Shown here: positions 1-5,051 of the stretch, one piece after another
Position numbering within the stretch: the stretch's first letter is position 1
Layout: every line of letters begins with the position of its first letter
Source of the DNA: Candidatus Solibacter sp.
GTDB lineage: Bacteria; Acidobacteriota; Terriglobia; Bryobacterales; Bryobacteraceae
Direction: 5' to 3'
Assembly: GCA_017883345.1 (NCBI GenBank)
Contig: JADGNT010000403.1
Coordinates: 1 to 5,468 of the forward strand
Length of the DNA stretch: 5,468 nt
The notes under the pieces: model-generated
Database searches by the model: none
Told to the model about the DNA's origin: nothing
What the model saw: the letters and a program-made list of their open reading frames with translations, nothing else
Position numbers and translations under genes: made by a program

Positions 1-32
1 CCCAGAGGCGGCGAAAAAGTCCAGTGAAAAAA

Positions 33-52
33 TGCTCGGGCTTGCTCGGGCT
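33..52. repeat. Perfect 10-bp tandem repeat
   Basis: The decamer TGCTCGGGCT occurs twice in immediate succession at 33-42 and 43-52. It ends five bases before the CAAAG/CTTTG palindrome array. A two-unit repeat of this length could be slippage or a pair of tandem binding sites; the sequence does not decide between these. Confidence 0.7.
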
Positions 53-56
53 GTGC

Positions 57-80
57 CAAAGATCGCTTTGCACTACAAAG
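57..80. promoter_or_regulatory. Candidate operator: three alternating CAAAG/CTTTG half-sites
   Basis: CAAAG (57-61), CTTTG (66-70) and CAAAG (76-80) are separated by 4 and 5 bases, giving two overlapping inverted repeats that share the central half-site. This layout is typical of a site for a dimeric repressor, and the spacing puts half-site centres about one helical turn or less apart. The regulator is unknown. It could control a gene left of the window or contribute to the operon on the right, which starts more than 300 bp away. The palindromes are read directly; the function is inferred. Confidence 0.3.
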
Positions 81-89
81 TAAGCGGCA

Positions 90-119
90 TTGGGCGCTTT
101 CGCCTGCCAACCGATTTTT
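90..119 (+). terminator. Weak terminator-like hairpin with T-run
   Basis: TTGG-GCG pairs with CGC and CCAA around a CTTT loop, with an unpaired CTG between the two right-hand stem pieces. It is followed four bases later by TTTTT (115-119). The bulge and short stem make this a poor intrinsic terminator. It would fit the end of a plus-strand gene left of the window, but none is visible. Confidence 0.2.
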
Positions 120-316
120 CACGGCTCTGATCCGAGCCGCGCACATAACCTGGAACGCCGCCGGCCAGATGCTCCTTCGATTCAGCGCCCGATGGTCGGG
201 GGCGTTTGCGCCGAGGAGAGGAGCAGACTCACCAGCAATACAAGCGCGGCGGCACCAGCGACGAGCATCATGACTGATGGTGCGGCAGAGGGACGCAACG
301 TTTCACGCTCCGAGCG

Positions 317-357
317 AAAAAATTCCTCTTGACAGCGCGATTCCGTCGTGCTAATTT
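317..357 (+). promoter_or_regulatory. Sigma-70-type promoter of the BlaI/M56 operon
   Basis: A perfect -35 box TTGACA (329-334) is followed by a 17-bp spacer and a -10-like TAATTT (352-357, three of six consensus positions). An A/T tract AAAAAATT (317-324) lies just upstream of the -35 box, where an UP-element proximal subsite would fall. Transcription would start near 364, giving a leader of about 30 nt before the GTG start at 396. The -10 box lies within the TGCTA/TAGCA operator, so repressor binding would block polymerase directly. Assignment rests on spacing and consensus match only. Confidence 0.6.
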
Positions 358-377
358 TCTAGCATGATGCTAAAAAT
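349..377. promoter_or_regulatory. Candidate BlaI-family operator, three TGCTA/TAGCA half-sites
   Basis: TGCTA (349-353), TAGCA (360-364) and TGCTA (368-372) alternate in orientation. The first pair forms a dyad with a 6-bp spacer. The second pair forms a dyad around TGA, and its arms extend outward as TTTTCTAGCA (355-364) against TGCTAAAAAT (368-377), matching at 8 of 10 positions. The array covers the -10 box and the probable transcription start of the operon. BlaI/MecI/CopY proteins bind short dyads as dimers at their own promoters, so autoregulation by the adjacent gene product is the natural reading. The dyads are seen; the bound protein is inferred. Confidence 0.6.
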
Positions 378-384
378 CCAGCAG

Positions 385-389
385 AAGGA
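385..389 (+). promoter_or_regulatory. Ribosome binding site deciding a GTG start
   Basis: AAGGA lies six bases before GTG at 396-398. No ATG or other start with comparable spacing occurs nearby in frame, so this site supports GTG as the initiation codon of the repressor gene. Confidence 0.65.
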
Positions 390-395
390 AAGCCA

Positions 396-779
396 GTGAG
401 CACCCCGGGCAGCCTGAGCCGCCGGGAGCGGCAGATCATGGACATCCTTTACCAGCGCGGGAAAGCGTCGGCGTCGGAAGTGCGCGAAGCCATGGAGGCG
501 GCGCCGGGCTACTCGGCGGTGCGCGCCATGCTGCGCGTGCTGGAAGAGAAAGGCCACGTCAAGCATCAGGCCGAGGGCTTGAAGTACGTGTACGTGCCGG
601 TGGTGGCGCGCGACAAGGCCAAGCGGAGTGCGGTGAAACACGTGATGGAGACATTCTTCAACGGGTCGGCGGAACAGATTGTGGCGGCGCTCTTGGACGT
701 CTCTTCCACGCGGCTGACGCGGGAGGAACTGGACCGCATGTCGGAAATGATCGAGCAAGCCAAGCAAGAGGGCAAATAA
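396..779 (+). CDS. blaI: BlaI/MecI/CopY-family transcriptional repressor
   Basis: This 127-residue protein has the full length and layout of the Penicillinase_R family. Residues about 7-70 form a winged helix: LSRRERQIMDILY opens helix 1, the probable recognition helix runs from about S40 to V55 (YSAVRAMLRVLEEKGHV), and YVYVPVV is the wing. Residues about 73-125 are the helical dimerisation region, including FFNGSAEQIVAALL. Family members bind dyads as dimers and are inactivated by proteolysis after signalling from a BlaR1-type partner. Here the partner starts one base after the stop, and a dyad array covers the promoter, so negative autoregulation is likely. The start is GTG with AAGGA six bases upstream. 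The symbol is family-level only: nothing here points to a beta-lactamase target, and many relatives control other regulons. Confidence 0.93.
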   Translation: MSTPGSLSRRERQIMDILYQRGKASASEVREAMEAAPGYSAVRAMLRVLEEKGHVKHQAEGLKYVYVPVVARDKAKRSAVKHVMETFFNGSAEQIVAALLDVSSTRLTREELDRMSEMIEQAKQEGK

Positions 780-780
780 A

Positions 781-2808
781 ATGTTCAACTGGACCGCATC
801 GGCGTGGCCGATTCTGGCCAGCGCGGCGCTCAAGAGCACACTGGTGCTGGGCGCGGCATGGCTGATCGCTTATCTTCTGCGCGGCCGAACGGCCGGGGCG
901 CGCCACATGGTATGGACGGCCTCGGCGGCGGCGCTGGTGGCGCTGCCGTTGCTCTCGGTTGCGCTGCCCGCGTTGCGCGTCCGGTTAGCCAACGCGGTGC
1001 TGCCGGCGGACGCGGGAATCGTGTTCCGCGCGACGGCAGCCACGGCGGCGGAGGCGGCCGGCGCGGCGGCGGCCCAGCAGGCGCCGGCCGGCCGCACGGC
1101 CGCGACGCAGGCGCCCGCGCGCGGCATCGACGGCAAACTCGCCCTGATGCTGCTGTGGATGGTGGGGATCGCCGCCGGATTCCTACAAATGCTGGCGGCC
1201 TGGGCGATGCTGTGGCGGACGCGGCGGGCGGCGCGAGTATCACCCGATCAGGGTGAAGCGGACACGCTGGCATTCCACCTCGGGATCGATCATCCGGTGC
1301 AAGTGCTGGAGACATCTTCGGGGATGCCGATGACGTTCGGCGTGCTGCGGCCCACGGTGTTGCTGCCCCGGGAAGCGCGCGCGTGGAGCGGCGAGCGGCG
1401 CCGCGTGGTGCTGCTGCATGAACTGGCACACGTGCTGCGGGGCGACGCGGTGACGCATCTGCTGGGGCGGACAGCGCTTGTGCTGCACTGGTGGAATCCG
1501 CTGGCCTGGACTATGTGGCGCGAGTTCCTGAAGGAACGCGAACGCGCCACCGACGATCTGGTGCTGCGGGCGGGAACCACGGCCAGCGATTACGCGGGCC
1601 ATTTGCTAGAGATCGCGCGCACCATGCAGGTGCGGCCGGCGAGCGCGGCGGCGGGTGTCGCGATGGCACGCCGCTCGCAGTTGGAAGGCCGGCTGCTGGC
1701 GATTCTGGACGGGCGCACGGCGCGCGGGCAGCAGGGGCGCGCGGCGACGGTGGGCGCCGTCGTGCTAGCCATCGCAATCATGGCGCCGCTGGCGGCGGTG
1801 CGCGCGCAATCGCAGGCGGAACAGAATGCGCCGCCGGCAGTGGAGGCCACGATTCTGGCGGCCAACGCGCAGAAGAATCACGACATTCTGGACCAGGCCG
1901 CAGTGGCCTACGAGCAGCTCCGCAAGTTCGCCGAGGCGCAGAAACTGCGCCAGGCGTCGCTCTCGTTGACGGAACAGGTATCGGGCCAACTGAGCAAGGA
2001 CTACGCGATCGCGCTGGTCAAACTCGGCGATCTGGCCCGCAAGCGCGGCGCTTACCAGGAATCCACGGACTATTACACCAAGGCGCTGGAACAGGGCGAC
2101 CGGCCGGAGGTGTTTTCCGCCCTCATGAACCTGGGGCGCGATTCCTGGCGCGGGGATGTGAGCGGCGTCCTGGGCCGACTGTTGACAATTAACAAAGACC
2201 CGGCCAAAGCCCTCGAGTACCTGACGCGCGCCCGCAATGTGGCCAGCAATGGGAACGATCTGGGCACCGCCATGACGTGGATGGCGATGGTCCGCCAGGC
2301 TGACCCGGAGGGCGCGGCTGAGGCCGATTCCATCTACCGCGGAGCCATGGCATCCGAGGAGCCGGATTCCGCCGCACAGGCGCTGACCCTGGATTTCTAT
2401 GCGCAGTACCTCAATACCCACGACCGCGCCGAGGAAGCCGCCGTGCTGGAAGCCCGCGCCAAGGCCATTCACACAGCCCGCGCCGCGGCTCTATCACCCG
2501 TCCTGGCAAGTTGGTCCCAGGCAGTAAGAGTGGGTGGCGGGGTCACGGCTCCATCCCTGCTGAGCAAGATCGAGCCGGAATATTCGGAAGAAGCACGCGC
2601 TACCAAATTGCAAGGCACGGTTCTGGTTAAAGTGGTGGTAGACACCGATGGACTGGCAAAGGACATCCAGGTACTCAAGAGCCAGGGCATGGGTCTCGAC
2701 GAACAGGCGGTGATCGCCATAACGCAGTGGAAGTTCAAGCCCGGCATGAAGGATGGCGTGCCGGTGCCGGTGCTGGCGCAGATCGAGATCAACTTCCGGC
2801 TGAAGTAG
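781..2808 (+). CDS. BlaR1-like M56 membrane metalloprotease with TPR-like region and TonB C-terminal domain
   Basis: The protein has 675 residues. Residues 1-341 form an M56 (BlaR1/MecR1) domain with likely membrane helices near 8-33, 43-66, 118-145 and 321-341, and an Ala-rich loop (about 83-115) between the second and third. The cytoplasmic protease loop carries the zinc motif HELAH (213-217), with E254 in KERERATDD the likely third ligand. The usual Cys-Asp after that Glu is Thr-Asp here. After the last helix, residues about 350-565 are helical and TPR-like (for example AYQESTDYYTKALEQG). Residues about 588-675 are a TonB_C domain (PEYSEEARATKLQGTVLVKV, then AIAITQWKFKP-type and closing INFRL signatures). 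There is no penicillin-binding sensor domain. AGAGGG eight bases before ATG sets the start. With the repressor one base upstream, it is the likely sensor/protease that relieves repression. The external signal is unknown; the TPR and TonB parts should lie outside the inner membrane. Confidence 0.9.
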   Translation: MFNWTASAWPILASAALKSTLVLGAAWLIAYLLRGRTAGARHMVWTASAAALVALPLLSVALPALRVRLANAVLPADAGIVFRATAATAAEAAGAAAAQQAPAGRTAATQAPARGIDGKLALMLLWMVGIAAGFLQMLAAWAMLWRTRRAARVSPDQGEADTLAFHLGIDHPVQVLETSSGMPMTFGVLRPTVLLPREARAWSGERRRVVLLHELAHVLRGDAVTHLLGRTALVLHWWNPLAWTMWREFLKERERATDDLVLRAGTTASDYAGHLLEIARTMQVRPASAAAGVAMARRSQLEGRLLAILDGRTARGQQGRAATVGAVVLAIAIMAPLAAVRAQSQAEQNAPPAVEATILAANAQKNHDILDQAAVAYEQLRKFAEAQKLRQASLSLTEQVSGQLSKDYAIALVKLGDLARKRGAYQESTDYYTKALEQGDRPEVFSALMNLGRDSWRGDVSGVLGRLLTINKDPAKALEYLTRARNVASNGNDLGTAMTWMAMVRQADPEGAAEADSIYRGAMASEEPDSAAQALTLDFYAQYLNTHDRAEEAAVLEARAKAIHTARAAALSPVLASWSQAVRVGGGVTAPSLLSKIEPEYSEEARATKLQGTVLVKVVVDTDGLAKDIQVLKSQGMGLDEQAVIAITQWKFKPGMKDGVPVPVLAQIEINFRLK

Positions 2809-2826
2809 AAGAAGGGCGGCGCGCGC

Positions 2827-3456
2827 TCATTTGGGATTGACGCGGAAGTCGTCGAAGTAGGTGACGGAGTCGGCCACGGTCCAGAGGCCGACTTTGCCGC
2901 CGGTCATGAAAGTGCTGTCCCAACCCTGAAGAATGCGGCGGTGGTCCATGTAGACCTGGAAGCGATTGCCGCGCGCCGAGACCTTGAGGATGCTCCAGGC
3001 GTTGCTGGGGATCTCGTGGCGGACAGCTTCCATGATGGGCACGCGGCGGCCGTTCTCCACTTTGAACACCTGGACGTTCTTTTGGAGGGCGTTGGCGCGC
3101 GCCAGATAGTAGTTGTTTTCGTCGCGGTATCGCCAGACGAGTCCGCCGGCCTGCACCTCGCGCCCGGAGACCGGTTTGAGACGGACGCTGACATCGCCAT
3201 CGCGGAAGGTGACGGCGTTGAAGATCGCCAGGGGACAACGGTCGCGCGCCGGGTCCGCGGAGACCTGCGCGAACACGTAGGGCAGGGTGGCGGCGGACAT
3301 GTCCTTGACGATCTCCCACTGCGGCGCTTGCCCGTGGTTGGTCATGGCGACGGTCCATTCGGGCGGAGTCTGGCCCAACGGACCGTTATCGAAGGTGACG
3401 ACTCTACCGGTGGCTGCCGTCAAGCCGAAGGCAAGCAGCCAACTCAAGATCCTCAT
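2827..3456 (-). CDS. Secreted concanavalin-A-like (LamG/DUF1080-like) domain protein
   Basis: This 209-residue protein starts with a short signal-peptide-like segment (MRILSWLLAFGLTAATG, about 1-17), then a single beta-rich domain. Landmarks are AGGLVWRYRDENNYYLARAN (103-122), the strand pattern WSILKVSARGNRFQVYMD (154-171), and the closing GGKVGLW...YFDDFRV (187-206). That ending is characteristic of concanavalin-A-like jelly rolls of the DUF1080/laminin-G type, which bind or process carbohydrate. I see no catalytic motif and only one Cys (C74), so binding or an unknown function is as likely as hydrolysis. The ATG has no good Shine-Dalgarno. The gene follows the EamA transporter by 62 nt on the same strand and ends 18 nt from the convergent M56 gene, with no clear terminator between them. 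Confidence 0.75.
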   Translation of the reverse strand: MRILSWLLAFGLTAATGRVVTFDNGPLGQTPPEWTVAMTNHGQAPQWEIVKDMSAATLPYVFAQVSADPARDRCPLAIFNAVTFRDGDVSVRLKPVSGREVQAGGLVWRYRDENNYYLARANALQKNVQVFKVENGRRVPIMEAVRHEIPSNAWSILKVSARGNRFQVYMDHRRILQGWDSTFMTGGKVGLWTVADSVTYFDDFRVNPK

Positions 3457-3518
3457 ACGGAACCACTACGCGGGAATGGCGCTATTTCCAATCTCACCCT
3501 TGACTCCGTTGTAGCACA

Positions 3519-4379
3519 TTACGTGGCGCGGCGGCGGCCCCACCACGTGTTGACCAGCGTCGCGGAAACGATCACCGCGCCTCCGGCGAGGGCCCACGCA
3601 GTGGGACGTTCGCCGTGTGCCAGCCAGGTCCACACCGGGCTCATGGCGGGTTCCAGTTGCAGCATGGTGGTGGCTTCGAAGGCGGCCACGTGGCGGATGG
3701 CGCGGGTCAGACACCAGTAGGCCAGGCCGACCTGGGCGGCGCCGAGGTAGAGAATCACGGCCGCATCGCGGGCGCCGAAAGCATGCAGGGGCAACGCCAT
3801 GGGGAGCGCGGCCAGGAAGGCGATCAGGTTGCCGGCCGCCACCGTGGCGATGCCCGAATCCTCGCCGCCCTGGCGGCCGTGCCAGCGCAGCCCGGCCAGC
3901 ATCAAGGCGTAGGTCACGCCGCTGGCCAGGGCCAGCAGGTTGCCGCGCGGCGGATCGGGCGCGGTGATGGCCACGGTATCGCGGCCCGCGAAGAACAGCG
4001 CGAGACCCGCGCCCACGGCGAGGATGTAGAACAGATCGGCGCGCCGGATGGGTTCGTGCAGCAGAAACGGTCCCAGGAGGAGCACGTAGAGCGGGGCGGT
4101 GGCCTGGAGAAAAATGGCGTTGGCCGAGGTGGTCAGGCGGTTGGCGAGGACGAACAGGATGAGCGTGGCCGCATAGGCCGCGGCCACGGGAAGCATGCGC
4201 CAGTGCCATCGGCGGCGCGCGTTGGGGAGGGCGGCGAGCAGCACCACCGCCGCCAGTCCGGAGCGGAAACTGGCCACCTGCCAACCGGTGAGACTGGCTG
4301 CCTTGATGGCTGCGCCGCCGGTAGAGAACAGCAGGCCGGCGACCACGAGGAGCAATCGATTGCGAACCGGAGATTCCAA
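3519..4379 (-). CDS. EamA/DMT-family membrane transporter
   Basis: At 286 residues this is the usual length of a ten-helix drug/metabolite transporter built from two EamA halves (about 7-131 and 146-279). The first half shows the family signature TTSANAIFLQATAPLYVLLL followed by FLLHEP (E109). The second half shows LEPAMSPVWTWLAHGERPT (E257) and a last helix AGGAVIVSATLVNTWW. Short basic loops (RRR near 55-57, GRRR at the C-terminus) suggest a cytoplasmic C-terminus. Members export amino acids, metabolites or drugs; the substrate cannot be read from the sequence. The assigned start is TTG without a Shine-Dalgarno, only four bases after the stop of the preceding 105-residue frame, so translation may depend on coupling. 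TTG at residue 9 or GTG at residue 12 are alternatives, also without ribosome sites. Confidence 0.88.
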   Translation of the reverse strand: MESPVRNRLLLVVAGLLFSTGGAAIKAASLTGWQVASFRSGLAAVVLLAALPNARRRWHWRMLPVAAAYAATLILFVLANRLTTSANAIFLQATAPLYVLLLGPFLLHEPIRRADLFYILAVGAGLALFFAGRDTVAITAPDPPRGNLLALASGVTYALMLAGLRWHGRQGGEDSGIATVAAGNLIAFLAALPMALPLHAFGARDAAVILYLGAAQVGLAYWCLTRAIRHVAAFEATTMLQLEPAMSPVWTWLAHGERPTAWALAGGAVIVSATLVNTWWGRRRAT

Positions 4380-4383
4380 GAGA

Positions 4384-4701
4384 TCACGGTAGCACGGGCG
4401 TGGCCGACAAACCGCTCAAAATACTCAAATGAGCTTTTCTCTTGTGCAGATACCAATTGCCGCCCCATGTGGTTTGCATTCGGCTTTCGAAGCCGGGTGG
4501 ATGCATCTCCGATAAGCGATCCAACGCTCCAGTCCGCTCACACAAGCGCACGAGTGCGGAGAACTCTTTCACGTCCGCCAGGGTCTTGCCCACGGCGGTG
4601 AACCCACGGTAGAAACCGGGCGCCTCGATTTCCGAGTGCGCTATCCACTGGAAACCACCCTTGTCGTGAATGCGTTTGAACTTGAATTGTTTGACGAGCA
4701 T
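4384..4701 (-). CDS. Hypothetical protein of 105 residues
   Basis: I do not recognise this family. The ATG at 4701 is preceded by AGGAG (4711-4707) at five-base spacing, clearly better than the TTG seven codons upstream. The protein opens basic (MLVKQFKFKRIHDKGGFQW) and continues mixed and soluble-looking through GFTAVGKTLADVKEFSALVR (33-52) and CERTGALDRLSEM (54-66). The last third (WGGNWYLHKRKAHLS) is encoded by codons with lower third-position GC than the first half. There is no signal peptide or membrane helix. It sits 22 nt after the duplicated tail and 4 nt before the EamA start, so it may couple translation into the transporter. It lacks the usual HicA features, so I do not call it the toxin partner of the nearby HicB. 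A decayed or chance frame remains possible. Confidence 0.5.
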   Translation of the reverse strand: MLVKQFKFKRIHDKGGFQWIAHSEIEAPGFYRGFTAVGKTLADVKEFSALVRLCERTGALDRLSEMHPPGFESRMQTTWGGNWYLHKRKAHLSILSGLSATPVLP

Positions 4702-4706
4702 CTGCA

Positions 4707-4711
4707 CTCCT
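4707..4711 (-). promoter_or_regulatory. Ribosome binding site for the 105-residue hypothetical protein
   Basis: On the minus strand AGGAG stands five bases before the ATG at 4701. It is the strongest Shine-Dalgarno in the minus-strand block, and is the main reason to accept the unrecognised frame and to prefer ATG 4701 over TTG 4722. Confidence 0.6.
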
Positions 4712-4723
4712 GTGGAAGGCAAC

Positions 4724-4780
4724 TCACTGCGCCAGCACGACGCGGCCGGGGGCGGGCTCGGGCGGAGGGACGCCGTCGGT
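4724..4780 (-). repeat. 57-bp direct repeat, copy B (with 4995-5051)
   Basis: Aligned without gaps to 4995-5051, 49 of 57 bases are identical. Similarity begins exactly at the stop codon; the flanking bases beyond it do not match. The differences within the last 14 codons are four silent third-position changes in adjacent codons (Arg, Gly, Pro, Ala), each G in copy A and C in copy B. Amino-acid changes appear only before that (Ala to Val, Ser to Asp). Confidence 0.85.
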
Positions 4781-4789
4781 CTGCTTCAT
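4724..4789 (-). pseudogene. 21-codon ORF: possible hicA start joined to a duplicated protein tail
   Basis: ATG at 4789 overlaps the hicB stop in an ATGA arrangement, as expected for a hicBA pair. The product begins MKQTD, compatible with the usual MKR/MKQ-type HicA start, but then runs into PPPEPAPGRVVLAQ and stops. Those last 14 residues and the stop are identical to the C-terminus of the spermidine-synthase-like protein upstream (4995-5036). No HicA body (double-stranded-RNA-binding-like fold with a catalytic His) is present. I read it as the remains of a deletion or recombination that removed the toxin and/or most of a paralogue. A translated micropeptide is possible because the coupling is good. 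The hicA origin is weakly supported; the shared tail is certain. Confidence 0.45.
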
Positions 4790-4977
4790 CCAACGGCGAG
4801 CTCAGCGACTCTGCGGATGCCCGGGATCTCGCCGCTGGTCAGGTCCCGGTAGAGATCGCGGAGATTCTCCTCCAATTCCGGAAGCGTCTCGCCTTGGGTC
4901 AGGTAGTCGGGGAACTCTTCAAAATAGCCGAGCCACATGCCGCCATCTTGCCAGTGGACGTAACGGGCCGTGTTCAT
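4786..4977 (-). CDS. hicB: Short HicB-family antitoxin, apparently without HicA partner
   Basis: This 63-residue protein matches the short HicB antitoxin layout: an opening strand ARYVHWQDGGMWLGYFEEFP (4-23), then DYLTQGETLPELEENLRDLY (24-43), a helix that packs on the sheet, and the ending SGEIPGIRRVAELAVG. Short HicB proteins lack the C-terminal DNA-binding domain and neutralise the HicA mRNA interferase, normally encoded next to them. Here the expected downstream hicA is replaced by a 21-codon ORF overlapping the stop, so this looks like an orphan antitoxin unless HicA is elsewhere. The gene lies 17 nt after the spermidine-synthase-like gene. GAGG stands too close to the ATG (two bases) and AGAGG too far (12 bases). 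The latter is better placed for a three-codon upstream frame (ATG at 4985) whose TGA overlaps the hicB ATG. Confidence 0.85.
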   Translation of the reverse strand: MNTARYVHWQDGGMWLGYFEEFPDYLTQGETLPELEENLRDLYRDLTSGEIPGIRRVAELAVG

Positions 4978-4994
4978 GACCTCATTCTACCTCT

Positions 4995-5051
4995 TCACTG
5001 CGCCAGCACGACCCGCCCCGGCGCGGGCTCGGGCGGAGGCGCGCCGCTGGT
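4995..5051 (-). repeat. 57-bp direct repeat, copy A (with 4724-4780)
   Basis: This is the 3' end of the spermidine-synthase-like gene, from its stop through the codon for T140. It is repeated 271 bp away on the other side of hicB, in the same orientation and the same reading frame. The two copies bracket hicB and the 17-nt leader in front of it. Confidence 0.85.

Larger units (their letters stand above)
1..348. other. Intergenic region upstream of the repressor operon, no convincing gene
   Basis: I see no reading frame here with recognisable protein family, ribosome binding site and typical codon bias together. An 80-codon plus-strand frame (90-332) has low-complexity, Arg/Ser-rich content and no family resemblance, so I treat it as chance. 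On the minus strand, 271-182 encodes a 29-residue hydrophobic peptide (two Met, then a Leu/Val/Ala stretch and a short polar end) without a clear Shine-Dalgarno; it may be a fossil signal peptide. The region also holds a 10-bp tandem repeat, a CAAAG/CTTTG palindrome array, a weak hairpin followed by five T, and the promoter of the operon to the right. The gene to the left lies outside the window. Confidence 0.6.

Noticed and set aside
306..322. Hairpin CGCT-CCG-AGCG beside six A as a terminator
   Set aside because: The A-run follows the stem on the plus strand, and T precedes the stem on the minus strand, so neither orientation has the T-run after the stem. The A-tract fits better as promoter upstream sequence.
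90..332. 80-codon plus-strand frame in the leader region
   Set aside because: Low-complexity Arg/Ser/Ala content, no recognisable family, no good ribosome site, and it ends in the promoter of the next operon. Probably chance in high-GC DNA.
351..839. Minus-strand frame opposite the repressor gene
   Set aside because: His/Arg/Leu-rich shadow of the well-supported BlaI-family gene; it also crosses the operator and the blaI-M56 junction.
2182..2195. TTGACA-like sequence inside the M56 gene as an internal promoter
   Set aside because: No matching -10 box at proper spacing and no gene start downstream that would need it.
2809..2826. Bidirectional terminator between the convergent blocks
   Set aside because: The 18-nt gap is GC-rich without a stem of useful length or a T-run on either strand.
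3509..3521. TAGCA half-site between the EamA and LamG-like genes as a second repressor operator
   Set aside because: Only one half-site, with no inverted partner at 3- or 6-bp spacing. Isolated TAGCA/TGCTA also occurs inside genes (for example near 1603, 1765 and 4390).
2941..4601. Long plus-strand frames opposite the LamG-like and EamA genes
   Set aside because: They are Gly/Arg/His/Gln-rich antisense shadows of genes with clear family signatures on the minus strand.
4724..5051. Flanking repeats as target-site duplications or att sites of a mobile element carrying hicB
   Set aside because: No integrase, transposase or terminal inverted repeats are present. The repeats are imperfect with codon-aware differences, unlike fresh target duplications.
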